DNA of 64,000 bases, taken from the NCBI GenBank assembly GCA_030248295.1, contig JASANH010000298.1, positions 1 through 64,000 of the forward strand. Direction: 5' to 3'. Position numbers and translations under genes: made by a program. Shown here in pieces: positions 33,112-45,568 of the stretch. The notes beneath the pieces were generated by a model. That model was not told the origin of the DNA and ran no database searches. It saw nothing but the letters and a program-made list of their open reading frames with translations. Position 1 is the first letter of the stretch, and each line of letters begins with the position of its first letter. Source of the stretch: Mesodorylaimus sp. YZB2_4. Its lineage: Eukaryota > Nematoda > Enoplea > Dorylaimida > Dorylaimidae.

Positions 33112-33833
33112 TTTTTACAGCAAAAAATTCTCTACAAACTTCATGTCTTAACCAATTATGTCATTACAACAAATTTCGAGAAAACACTGATCCTAAAATT
33201 TCCTCGCTGCCACCCGCCGCCATTCCTTCAACACGTACGCATATATGTATACCCGCGTGTTATACTCCCCCATTTGCTCCGAGTTGCACCGATCCCTCCA
33301 CTATGTTTTCTGCAGGGCTCGCACGCAAAACATACGGCTCCTCGCCTATGGCGGTAGTCTCTATTTCTAAGGTAAGCGCTTACGATCGAGGACTTGACAA
33401 CCTTTCCTAAATTGCTACCACATATTAATCTTGCGATATTCGATCTTTTCCAGTCGTCTCATCAAGAACTTATCGCTCGTCGATACCTCTTTCAATTCCA
33501 GGCACTTATCGACCACAGCCTGAACGCCTTTCAAACTCGCTACTCCAAAATTAAATATACACAAATTCTGCAAACGAGGGCACGACGATGCCACTGCCAT
33601 CAAAATATCATCGGGATCCGACTGAGATGCACTAGAATTTTATAAATTAGCGTTCGTTCAGGATCCTGATCCCGATCCTGGTCAGGATCGCCTTTCCCGA
33701 GCCCGATCCCGATAAAAAATTGGTCGGGATTGAATGTTGTGGAGATGTGTGAAGAAGGGGAGGTAAGAGGAAGAAGTCGGTAAGAGTGTATCCCTGAAGG
33801 GTGAGCTGGAAAAACTTTAGTGGATGATTGAAT
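33112..33833. repeat. Inverted repeat arm 1 (copy of F-box gene 3' end)
   Basis: This ~720-bp arm is nearly identical (by eye about 95-98% over most of its length) to the reverse complement of 36266-36993. It carries an antisense copy of the last F-box/LRR exon (33415-33603), the 3' flank and the outer half of a MITE (33650-33833). The arm ends abruptly inside the MITE. Confidence 0.9.
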
Positions 33834-36690
33834 GCTTTAGTTTTCTGGAAGATATCGCCAAGAAAATTTACAAGTGGGTTTGCATTTTTGCTGATCGGGC
33901 TCCTAAAAAATGACTTTTCTTATACTTCACGTCAATCCGACGACGGTCGGCGCAGTGACAATTTTATGATCTCTGAGATCTCTGACTACTACGGGCCTGA
34001 CCTGTGCAATCCGGCAATAATCGATGTTGTGGTCGACGAAAATGCCGAAATGGAATGCCCCTGCAAAGTGGAGTGGAAGACATGCCTGGTAAGGAGTGGT
34101 GCCCTGTGCAACAACCCTCGCTGACTCTCTTCTCTCAGGTACTGGCACTGCTGGTGAACAGGGCACTGGCTGATCTCAACGACACCACACACGTTCTGCT
34201 CTGCGAGAAGATATCGGAAAAAGATCAAGTAGAAATCAAAAAACTGATGGAATTTCTTGCGACTGGTTGCCTGTTCCAGCTGCTCATGAATGGAAATATT
34301 TTCTTTCTTCTTTCGGTGAGTATTCTTTTTTTCAATTCTGATTTTTAACAAAACTGCAGTTTCAGCCGAATCTGAGTGTTTGAAACCGCCTTTACCAAAG
34401 CGGCAGGAAGTGTCGGATTAAACGGAATCGTTCGATCGTGGACAGGAGAGTCCGATCGTCGAGGGTCGAAAATCACATGCAGTTAAGACCACGATAAAGT
34501 GATACTTATTCGACCAACGTGTATCCTTCATTTTGAACTCTGATTTCAGGCACTTTTGAGGGAGCAAGCTAAGAAAATTGCCCGTCTGAAACGGTGGTCA
34601 GCCACGGACGGTTCGTGGAAGACGCTGGACAAAAAAGAAGGTTTAACTTTCTCAATTTCCTTTTTTGCAGAACATTTATATCGTCAACTAGAAAATGAGA
34701 CCCGTTAGATCTTCTGTCTTCCAGCTGATGTGCTCGTGCGAGTCGTCCAATATATCCCAATGGCCCAATGGCCCAGCCTGGAATCGGTCTGCCAAAATTT
34801 TCGAGATGCTATTTATTTGGCTTTGCAATCGCTGAAAAAGATTCGAATTAACAAAGATTTGGTCTAAAAAGAGAATTGGAGGATGACGGAGCAAGACTAC
34901 TCAACCCGATATTGGACAAACTGCTGCTCCGTGCTCCAAATGTCTCATCGATCAGCGGACTTCGATCTCGGTCATTGTTGCATGATGAATCGACGGATTG
35001 TCTTTGCCAGTTTGATCGTCTAAAAGAGAATGAGGTATTTGAAGAGGAGGCAACGGACGTGGCCAGTTTCTAAGCTTCATTGCGTAATCGTCGTCAGTTA
35101 GAAAAGTTGAATATTCTGGAGCTACCTTTCACAAATTTCGATGAATATTGGTTATTGCCGACTGCTGTGGGCCCTCCGTTTCAGTTCAAAATATTAGATT
35201 TTAGAAAATATGGCTGGGATCTTCCCCTTGATTTGGAGATGTCCAAGATGGTCGTGCTGAAGTTGGGGGTTACTAAGATCCATGCCTCGACCTTGACTGT
35301 CATGATAGACGCTTCTCCGAATTTGCAACTCCTCGAATTTCAACTTCTCAAAGCGGATCGTTTGGGAATCTCTGCGGTGTGAATCAAATGGCCAATAATC
35401 GACGATTGGTCCAAGCTGTGGTCGGTAAGTAGACTTTGTCAACTTTGAGTTTGGATTCCGATTCTAATAGTCGGAATAAGCACGGCGGTTGCATATGCGA
35501 GCAGGATGTGGCCTCGATGATTCACTGTTTCCGTCGTCGTGATCAGTTGAGGTAATTAACGCTGCGAGGTCGATTCTGCAGCGGAGCTATGATCACGTCG
35601 CCGAGTTGACCTGTTGAACATCGGCTCCTGTAACATCTCGTCAGATTTGTTAAACTATTTTGCGGATCGATTAAGGAAATTGGAGAATTTAAAGGTTGCT
35701 GTGATAAATGGAATGGAAGCAGTGGCAATTATCGCGGATCGATTGCCGAGATTTAAGGTTTTGCTTTAAAAGGCCCAGTCAGATTAGACTGGGCTTCATT
35801 GATTCGACTAGTCCAGATGCCAGAATTAAAAACACTAAAAACTAGTGTTTACTTTAAGAACAGCCAAATTGACGAGCAGTCTCTCTCGATCGACGCGTCT
35901 GGTCTGAAGTTGACGAAATTTAAAAATGAAGTAGATGATCCGTCGTTCAAAACACTGTACGTGGATTTGTCCCGAAAAATGTCCGATTCGCGGGTGTTCT
36001 TTGTCTGGAATACTTGGTAGCGTTCGTTCGGGATCAATATCGGGATTGGGACTCGCTGAATCCCGGCCGGGATCATGATTTTTTTGGTGTTATTTTCTCA
36101 CTTTTAATTCGCTGTAGGTGACCTACAGCCCGCCCCAAGTAGCCAGCAAATGTGGAGCTGAAAACTCTTGCGCGCCGTATTCATCATGGCATTCAAAATC
36201 AGGCAAGCAAAAAGACCTAGAATTTGTCACCAATTAGAAAACAAATCCCTCACTTCCTCTTTACCAATTCAATCATCCACCAAAGTTTTTCCAGCTTACC
36301 CTTCAGGGATACTCCCTTCCCGACTCCTTCCTCTTCCCTTCCCCTTCTTCACACATCTCCACAACATTTAATCCCGACCAATTTTTTATCGGGATCAGGC
36401 TCGGGAAAGGCGATCCTGACCAGGATCGGGATCAGGATCCTGAACGAACGCTAATTCATAAAATTCTGGTTTATTATCAGTCGGATCCCGATAATATTTC
36501 GATGGCAGTGGCATCGTCGTGCCCTCGTTTGCAGAATTTGTGTATATTTAATTCCGGAGTAGCGAGTTTAAAAGGCGTCCAGGCTGTGGTCGATAAGTGC
36601 CTGGAATTGAAAGAGGTATCGACGAGCGATAAGCTCTTGATGAAACGACTGGAACTGATCAAATATCGCAAGATTAATATGTGGTAGCAA
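33828..36690 (+). pseudogene. F-box/leucine-rich-repeat protein gene, disrupted
   Basis: F-box proteins link SCF ubiquitin ligases to substrates held by their LRRs. The first exons, ending 34088, then 34139-34315 and 34550-34640, have matching phases and encode a helical N-terminus (VLALLVNRALADLNDTTHVL). The F-box follows at 34715-34830: LPADVLVRVVQYIPM and SLESVCQNFRDAIYL. LRR-like segments follow: LLNPILDKLLLRAPNVSSI, LEKLNILELPFTNF, KMVVLKLGVTKIHASTLTVM, LENLKVAVINGMEAVAIIAD, and the last exon from about 36480 with SCPRLQNLCIFNSGVASLKG ending KINMW TAG. Defects are TAG just before the F-box (34706-34708, removable only by a 21-nt intron), a one-base shift near 34862, TAA at 35071 and TGA at 35380. 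A MITE sits before the last exon. Confidence 0.75.
36020..36451. mobile_element. MITE (GCGTTCGTTC family), full-length copy
   Basis: 432 bp bounded by GCGTTCGTTC and its inverse, with further inverted GGATCNGGATC blocks inside, and flanked by TA on both sides (36018-36019 and 36452-36453), which suggests a Tc1/mariner-type mobiliser. Other copies are at 17265-17645 and, truncated, 33650-33833. It lies between the last two exons of the F-box gene. It encodes no protein. Confidence 0.85.
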
Positions 36691-36993
36691 TTTAGGAAAG
36701 GTTGTCAAGTCCTCGATCGTAAGCGCTTACCTTAGGAGTAGAGACTACCGCCATAGGCGAGGAGCCGTATGTTTTGCGTGCGAGCCCTGCAGAAAACATA
36801 GTGGAGGGATCGGTGCAACTCGGAGCAAATGGGGCCAGTATAACACGCGGGTATACATATATGCGAACGTGTTGAAGGAATGGCGGCGGGTGGCAGCGAG
36901 GAAATTTTAGGATCAGTGTTTTCTCGATATTTTAAGTGATGACATAATTGATTAAGACATGAAGTTTGTAGAGAATTTTTCGCTGTAAAAAAA
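36266..36993. repeat. Inverted repeat arm 2
   Basis: Reverse-complement partner of 33112-33833, separated by a 2.4 kb spacer holding most of the F-box gene. It contains the gene's last exon in sense orientation (36480-36687), so this arm is probably the original and arm 1 the copy. Confidence 0.9.
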
Positions 36994-37710
36994 GTACAAA
37001 ACGAGTTGCCGCGGCACGCAGTATTTCTAGCTTAAAACTTCTGAAGTGAAGCGCTCTGCACTCGTTATCATCTGGCGCGTATGATGCCCCATAGATGTAA
37101 GATGCGCAGGTAGGTGCCTTGGCGCTCTGGCAAACGCTACAGAGAAATATCAGTAGCGGTTTTACTGATAAAATAAACGCGATAGTCAGTGATGTTAACA
37201 CAAACAATCTTTTTTTTTTAGCCAGCATATTATGGTGGTCTGTTGAGTGGGACATCAGTTATTGATTCGATTCAACAAGATTTTTGAGTTTGCGCCGATG
37301 TGAAGGTCTCCTAGCCTGCGCATCAAGGTCAGAGCGCCAAACTCAAATTTTTTGATCAGAAAAAAAAGCATGATAATTTGTTAGAGGGTCGAGTCTGACG
37401 CGAGGAATTCAATGAAACCATTATTTTCGCGATAGCGTTAAAATTCCAAATTCGAACCCCACTGTTCCATGCATGCTACCCATGGGCCAGTTCTTTTTGT
37501 GTCAGAGAACCGGTATGAGCGTGGTCCGGAGAGCCTGCGGCGTTAAATAGAGCTTTCATTACTGTATCGCCTTGAGTGTAGGCATTACGAAAACTTCTGA
37601 TTTGTAAATTTTTTCGAAATGAAATCCAAGGATCTTCAAGATCTCGTACTTTGCAATATGAAGATGAGAAATCGTCATCCTAGATTTTCGTCGAATTAGA
37701 GTATACCGTT

Positions 37711-38636
37711 TCATCGCGAACAATCGAACGATAGTGCTGAATGATCAGGAAAAAAGGTTCTATAGAACTGCGTAAACCGCCCGTCTTGAAACGCACTGCA
37801 CGTACGAAGGGAAATATTCGGAAGTCCAAAAGGCTCCTCAAGGGCAAAAACGAGTGACGGTTCGAAAACTGGCTGAGAAGTTAGAAATATGGGTTGCATC
37901 GGCTTAAAGAATATTGGCGAAGGATCTCTGTTAAAAACCGTACAACCGTATTGGATGTCCCCTCTAATGCCCCTTGAGAATGCAACTGAGAAATGACAGC
38001 ACCTGGATAACCACGTGCTTTCCATCAATAGCTCCTAAACATCCCGGAAAATTCTATTCGTTCCAGAATTCAGCGGCTATCGATTTCCATTTATTGTTGT
38101 CCGGTAACGCCATGAATTCGTCTTTCAGCGCAAGCCAAATCGCTTCGCACGTCTCGTGAAAAATTTTACGAGCAGTATCGTAGGCGCATCGATAACTTTT
38201 TTGAACAGATTTCAAACTGTCCCCACTGGCCAATATCCTGCAAAAAAGTAAGAAATGAGCACAGCCAATCACATCAACAGCATGAGGATTTACACGATTT
38301 TTATTTATCGTCAGCTTACCTCAATGTAAAGCATAGACGAGCATCGACCGATATTGGATACTTGTGCGTTGGTTTACGACGCAAATATGGTGTCACGCGT
38401 TCGAGCAAATCATTGAGTTGCTCTAACGTCAAACGAAAATATTCTTTGTGATATTGTGAGTCCATACGTTCCATTTCTTGAATCAAAATCTCGAACTCTC
38501 CACGAACTAGCCGAAGACAATTGATCGGTCGAAGGTAAAAAGCGCGTTTTTTCCGCTTTTTCTGAACTTTTTCCTCCGCTAAAAGCAACATGGCCAATGA
38601 TCCTAAAACAACAGCTTTTTGTTTCGTAATTGCCAA
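37711..38636 (-). pseudogene. Second PIF/Harbinger transposase, degenerate
   Basis: The minus-strand exon 38636-38316 has the N-terminal region, with YFRLTLEQLNDLLERVTPYL and a donor GTAAGC after LCFTLR. The next exon starts at 38240, LASGDSLKSVQKSYRCAY (the helix-turn-helix missing from the first Harbinger), then HETCEAIWLALKDEF. After a TAG comes FPGCLGAIDGKHVVI with the first catalytic Asp. Downstream (37990-37720) TVFNRDP and FALEEPFGLPNISLRT resemble the later 'dggvF' and 'gDeaFpL...lmrp' blocks in shifted frames, but the Asp of GDEAF is lost. Frameshifts and stops make it inactive. No terminal repeats were found. Confidence 0.75.
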
Positions 38637-38639
38637 TCA

Positions 38640-40166
38640 AGCCATTTTGAAGTTTCTTGAAAAAAGAGAGAAAGAATAACGGAGAGGATGGAAAACATTA
38701 TATCTGATTATTGGTAACGCGGTTATAGCAGACATGGTATTGGGAACGCAATATACTTGTGAACAGTGCTGGCAGCTGCCCGTGTCGAAGCCAGTACGGG
38801 CTAGTGCCAGTACTGGCTCAAAGAGTTGCCAGTAGACGCCGGGCGGGTAGCCAGCCAGTTCGGAGCAGTCTCCGTGCACGTGCCAGGAGAGCTGCCTGTA
38901 CGGTCATCTGCCCGCACGGGCACCCACTGAACAGAAGTATATTCCCACCTTAAGGGACCCCCCGAATCTCCCTACTGCCGCGAGTCGGACACCCGCCTGT
39001 AAATGCTTGCGCGGGTGGGAGATCCTTACTCGGCATATTCTGAAGCAAATACAATGCTTCTCATGGGATTCAAAGATCAGGTGAATAATTGTTTCGAAGG
39101 CTTCTGGGATCGAAAACAAATGTTTGGAGGGAACTAATATGAAGTTTGGGGGTTGCGAAGTCAAAATTTTAGACTCACTGATCGTGAGATCCTATCCGGA
39201 TCTTCAAGGTAGCGGAAAGTCGAAAAAGATGTCCACGAAGCCGCAAAACTCCAAATCTATCATCAAATTCTAAAAGAATTTTCAATAGAAGGGTCCCTTG
39301 GCAAGATATTATTTGGGCAACTGGTCAAAAGGAAAGCTAAATTATCTTCTATCACCAATCTGTGAGGTTATTAAAACATGTTCAAAGATTATTTTGATTG
39401 AGTCTTTTTTGATTTACGCCACTTCTAAAATTTTTAGTTTTATTCTCAGTTTGTTCTTAAAGATGGTTACTGTAAAACACCCAATCTATTTTTCTAAACG
39501 ATGTTTGATGCCTAGGCAAAAAATGCAGCTAATTGGGACTAAAATCAAAATTTGTCGAACGGAAAGAAATGAAATGTGCATAAATTTATTGTATGATCAA
39601 AATTTTTCGTCCGTTGGTTCACAAACATTGTGATACTGTAGCAGCAGGAGGGAGGGGGGCATTAAAGTGTGCCGCGAATCTTTGTGTTTTTTTGACGCCC
39701 GAGGACCGTCTCCTGGGAAAAGGGCCTTCAACGAGGACTGCTAATTGCCCTACAAATAAACGAGGCATGCGTAAACTCTCCAAACAAAGTGGATAAGTAT
39801 TTCGCCAGTAGCGGACGCGAGCATGCATAAGTCAAGGATGGACTGAACACATGCGAAGAGGCAAAAACGGGTTTAGAGAAGTGAATTCTGGATATAAGGG
39901 AGCAAAATGGTGTTTCTACAAGCGTCCTTTCCGTCAGTAAAAATCTTCAGTAACTGTCCAGTGACAGTAATCCTTAACAAAATTGCGAGCAAATAATAAA
40001 TATGACCCATATTTTAACCAGTTCAGGCAATAAATGTATTCTATTACTTACCCAAAGGCGGTAATTTCCCAGTGGGCGCAGTTGTGATCGGCTCCACGGC
40101 GGAGCTTGTGCCGGCTTGATTTGGTCGAAAATAAGATGCTTGGGCGGATGGTCTTACCCCGCCGTG
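38640..40166. other. Stretch without a recognised gene
   Basis: A GC-rich block at 38765-38935 has repeated CCAGTAC and GCCAGT motifs. An AT-rich 111-codon ORF (39298-39633, plus) resembles no family. I see nothing else supportable. Confidence 0.35.
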
Positions 40167-40167
40167 C

Positions 40168-40502
40168 TAATCACCAGCAACAGACACCTGACCCGAAGAA
40201 GCGGTGGCGTTTGTGCGGTTAAAGTTAAAAAAACGTTCAAATGATTGAAAATCTCTTTGATCGCCCCACACAATTTCGTCCCTTCCTAAAGTCCATTGCG
40301 GACTGATCGGTTGATAACTGCCAGAAGGGACAGTAAAAGTCGAGTTGTTACGCATGACTTGAGCAGATGTAAACACGGCGATGCGCGAGGCGTACTGTAA
40401 GTGTGGAAACTGATCAAAATGCCTCGCGCCTCTTGGCGACGCCACGTATTGCAAATGGCTTTGCGGAGGATGTATACGATCGTATATCCCCTTGTTCATC
40501 AC
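40168..40502 (-). CDS. Hypothetical ORF
   Basis: An open minus-strand frame of 111 codons with polar, evenly mixed composition (FDQFPHLQYASRIAVFTSAQ, then SGSYQPISPQWTLGRDEIVW, NRTN glycosylation-type site). A second coding-like stretch lies upstream at 40770-41001 (KTRISRKDPVMYWWPDNLRA). They may be exons of one gene, but I recognise no family and see no firm splice structure. Confidence 0.3.
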
Positions 40503-41001
40503 AGATCTGGTGGGCTGGCATGTTTTTCACTTTCACCCGTGTCACAGCTACGAAACATAATCTTTAACTCCCAGGATGGATATCCGGTCGCTAGCTATTG
40601 TGCACTGGCTGATGCGCCCCTCTGCATACTCATTCAGTACGAAGTTACAGTATATTAATAAATCTGCTGTGATCTCCCTGCTTTGGAGATGTGTCTGACC
40701 CTATGGTGCCACGCGAACTCAATTCTTGCCAGTTTATTTCTGATTAGTCACGATAGAACACCAGCTTCTAGAAACTGATATGGGCTGAAATACTTATTAG
40801 TTTAGCATCAAATGCGACATCAGTCATAAAAAAGCAACGTTTTATTACATGAATGACACAAATCGTTCTTGAAAAATCGCTACCAGCCATTGCATGCGAG
40901 AGTACTGCACGCAGATTATCAGGCCACCAATACATTACAGGATCTTTTCGACTAATTCGTGTCTTTGCTGGTAGATGAAGATGTGTACGTTCCGGACGCA
41001 C

Positions 41002-44000
41002 TTGTTGTTAGAGGATTTGCTTGTCCCATGGGAGCATCAAAGAGAGACTTGGATCCAAAATCGACGCTTGCCAACCTTTAATTACTCCCTTTAGCAAACA
41101 CCCGAATTTCCTTCGCGAAGGCGGTGACACATATAATTATCGCTGCGACATCGTTTATGGGCGAAGACTGCTCGGAGGGGTAGGTATCTAAAGTTAGATG
41201 AAGATCGTGCGAGGAAGTGATATGATCACCGGCACTCGCCTAGCACCATCCAACCGCTTGGACATAATAAGCACGTTCATCGTACGAACATGGCCCACTG
41301 TCCAACGAGCGACAATGGGCGGGCAGACGCGACGCAAATGTCATTATCTTCGACTAGAACCAGGAGAAGCTTGGTTTTGAAGAGGGGCTAGTGTCTCGTG
41401 ACCAGTGACTAAATGTTTGTGTCAAAAATAGGCGGCTTCATAAGCGGTGTAAAGTAGGCGAGCTGTAATAGACGACGATGCGCCGATGTGCTTATATGAA
41501 GTGCTTAAAAGGTAGTAAAACTGACCATTTTATCGTTAATTACAGCATGATAGCACGTAAGCAGTCGAGACAGGTTGTAGGTCTGTGCAGTTGCCCGAAA
41601 GTTTTGATACATCCGTGACCAGCTTTTTTCTAAGTTGTTGTTTCCTAGGTCGTGTGGCTTTAGTTCACCAGAGATGCTGCTTCTGGGTTCTGCACCGCCC
41701 CAAGGGGTTTCTGGATCATCACATTACATGACACCATAATTAGGCAGCCAGTTTGCGTGGCAGCTTTCCACTTGAAGCACTCTTCCAGGGCATCCTAGAT
41801 CAGTAAGGCCTGGAGGAAGCTTCTGGATTGGTGTCTTAGAGTCGATCGCACAAGTGGTGTCGCTTTGCCAGACACACCTTCGTCCCGATAATTCTAGACC
41901 TAAGGATTCGTGCAGAGACCTGAGTATCATTGAGTGCTACTAGGTGCAAGGCCCCAAGTTTTCCATCCTGCTAAATCCGGGGCGTGGCCAGGAATCACAT
42001 GACGTAAGAGAAACGATGTTGATCTGCCCACGGAGCGACGCAGACATTTCTTATTCGATCGAGTTTGACACAAGATCTGAAGCAAGAGGAGCGACTGCGT
42101 CTTTTATGGAATCATTTGGTCAAAGTCGCAAATGAAAATTGAACAATTCAAACAGAACGTTGAACTCGCTTCAAAAGTCCTGCTCCATCCTTATGACGCG
42201 CATATATCGTCGAGAATTCAGAAAGAACACACCGCACATTTTCAAAGAATTTATTGCCTAGCTCCTTTGGCTGATGCATCTTTGCTACCCACTTCCTGTA
42301 GGTACTGTACCTCACAGGCTTGACAGCAGACCCATTCCGCCGATCTACTTTTACAACGTGTGATTTAGGCAGCTTCTCACGATATAATGTTGGATTGGGA
42401 GACTGCCATCTATCTCTTCCTCATAGCAAATTGCGTACTCATACGTTTTTGTTCTTTAGAACATTTCTCCTCTTTCTAGATGTGTCTATGTCGCTTCACG
42501 AAGAATACGACTACTCGCATGATCGTTTAAGCCCCCGTAATTATTAGACATATTTATCGGGGTAAGACGTCCGAAACTAGAAATAATTGGCTGTTTTCGA
42601 GAGCTTGAGGGAGTGGTGCCGAGCCGGCATCAAGCTATCTGAGGAAACGCCTACTGTACGTGCAGCTTATCGTGCACATGTCTGGGCTTCCGGTCCTAAT
42701 TCGAGCGCACCATATTACGCCATGAACTAATGTACATATACTAGTATCATACATGCAGACGAGGGAGATATTATATAACAAAATTATGTAACATGATCAG
42801 AAAAATACGATTTTGTTTTCTAGAATTTTTCAAAACCATTAAAATCTAGATGTTGACTTTCTTTTTCCAGTAGACTTCTCGAGTGTTGCAAGTACCCACT
42901 CGTGTTCAAAAATGCGTTTTTTGAAAAATGAGAATCTCAATGGCGAAGCTCCTTTGCGCACGATTTTCCCGAAAGCAAACGATACAAATGGCTTTGTACA
43001 GTAGTGATCAGATCTCTACCTCCGACAGTGTACAGTACAAGGTATCCGGGCTGTCCTAACTGCGACTTTGGGTGATCTTAGGAAAAAAGTGAGGCTGTCG
43101 AGAGGAAGTGTACAGAAATGTTCAAGCTGTTCACCACCAATAGGAACATTTGAGATATCATATTCACTATATCATAGATTCATTATTTAAGATATCAAGG
43201 TATCATAAGATTCATATCGTGACGAGATCAAAGTAGACTGTGATAGTTTGTGTATTATAGGCTAATGCAGTTTGATTAGCGGGTGACATTGTGTCGGACC
43301 AGTTTTTGCGCCTGCCAGTCTTGTGGAGTGTGGGTACAAACATAATGTTTGAACCGAGCCCAAACCATTTCAAATGTCGAACCCAACCCTACAACCCTAA
43401 ATTTTGGAAAAAAAGTGGCTAAAGCCCCAAATCGTCACTTTTCTGAAGGTACGGTACCACAAATATGGCACACAGTACTGTAAAGGTCCTGTCGGAGAGT
43501 CTTATCTGAAGTTATAACGTAAGCTTAGGGTGGAATATTTTAAAGTGGAGTGGATCTACCGATGAATCAATTTTTGAGCAGTAGAATGAGTCGTACCCAG
43601 AAGACAACCTTGGCATCTTTTATGTACCTGCAGAAATATCTCAAGAGATACCAGAATCTACTGATCCAGCATGGGACGAGCTTCAACAAGGCACTCACCT
43701 GTCTTAAAGCATATATTATGTTGTTGGACCAAAAGATGTGAGTCTTCCCGTCTCATTTTCACATGCTAAAACGACGAGAAAATCTACTCTCTCTCGCTAA
43801 ACGAATTTTAAAAGAGCCCAAAAAGTCATACGAGACTCGTTCTGACTCGCGCACAATTCTGAAAACACGTAAGTTCGTAAACCTAATAGCTCTTCTAACA
43901 AGCCCGGTAACACTCGAAAATGCCTAACGTCTGTTTTGGTTGAACACTACTGTGGACAGGCAACCCAGTGTAGCACAAATCTACTGCAGATAATTCGTAT

Positions 44001-45568
44001 TTGAAGATTAGCCTGTAGGACGCTTTTCAAATTGGGGTTCAGCGGACGTTGCACAATATATATCAAAACGGAATCCTTGATGTGAAAGATCAGGCAAATT
44101 TTGCTCACGCCTGGTTGAAAGTGCTGACAAGAGATCAAGTCAGAGCTCGATATCATCTGCTGACAGATAATGTTTCACGATGAGTTGCAAGTCGACAACG
44201 AACAAAAATGGCTAATTTCATGACCAAATACAATGATTATGGCGAGCATTTGTGAAAACATTGAATGGAACTTCGAGCCGCATCTGCTTTGATGCAACAT
44301 CACTAAAGAATTCCGCCTTCACTCATAAAATAGAAAGACCAGAATTTCAATATGGCAAAAAGTAAAGATCTCAGAAAGAGGGCCACCAATTCTGTGCCGG
44401 GCTCCCCTGTTCTGACTGAGATCTAGGTTTATTCAAACTTACGATCACAGCACGGACGCACGGAGTCTCACGATCAATGAGAAAAATGCCAAAAAGATCT
44501 CTGTGGGAAAATGTCATATTGGGAAATACGGGTACTAATAGAAGGGGCGATGATCACCTTCATGACCCGGATTGCACGGCTAATTTCTGTCACACCGGGA
44601 TCTGTCGACACGAAACCATTCAAACCAACGGACATTAGATAGCAGAGGTTTAAAAACGCTGGTCCAACAAACTCTTCTGACTCATACATAACGCCGAAAA
44701 GGGGTTTTTTGAGTTGGGGTGAAAAAGGTCAACGTCCGCAACCAAAAACCCCAAAAAATGAATTGGGTCGGGTTTACAGACCCAATGTTGGACCTGGACG
44801 GAGACTTTGAAGCTAAATGCTGAAAATATGACATGAAGGTGAAATTTGGCATTGCACCGCACAGAAAAAGTTCAAAACCCCTGAGTATGAAGTGAAATAA
44901 TCGTTACTCGCTAGCTTTCCAGCTTTTTATTGTAGCTCATTATAGGGGGGACCTCAGAGCGGATGAAGAATGAGCGCCAATTCAAGTTTTGCGCACTGCC
45001 CACTTTTATATCCGCACCAAGGTACTTGAAAAGAAGAATAGCCAAACAGGCGTGACTTTTTAACGCATACAGTATGCGCTGTATGCACTACGAGTATGAG
45101 CACAAGGCCTGAAAACTTTGATCATTGAATCGATGTTCCCTCTGAACAGATCTGACAAAAAATGGAAGTAGAAGTGACAGGTCGGAAACCTCGACATCTT
45201 AACAACTTTTTTGATCGGTTAGCTGAACATCGAGGTGCATCGCAACTTATCGAATGCAATCAGCCAGTCATCCGTGGATCAGACGGTACTATGACGTTGA
45301 TTCGATCAGAGAATGACGAAAGCACTACCGCCGCCGACCTGCTGTTAATTGGCTCCAGACACGGCAAACTGATTGTCCATAGCACGAAACATAGGGATGC
45401 TGGGAGATAAAAAAGCTTTAAGAGGCAATGCTACACCGCCGGCGTCCATATACACTGTGTACTTTTATAGGCTTGACGCCACGTATATTGAATTTTTGTG
45501 GTCATGTTGATTTTGTCAAGGTTAGCTAGGCGAATTCCGCACGGCCTGGTGCAAGAGCAATGAACTAA
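41002..45568. other. Long stretch without a recognised gene
   Basis: ORFs here are all below about 85 codons and lack family resemblance. Short GATATC-rich palindromic repeats occur at 43150-43225. Nothing resembling an M8 exon was seen upstream of gene A. Confidence 0.4.

Noticed and set aside
42132-42547. Short ORFs at 42 kb as exons upstream of the M8 cluster
   Set aside because: None resembles M8, kringle or signal sequences, and no splice pairing could be made.
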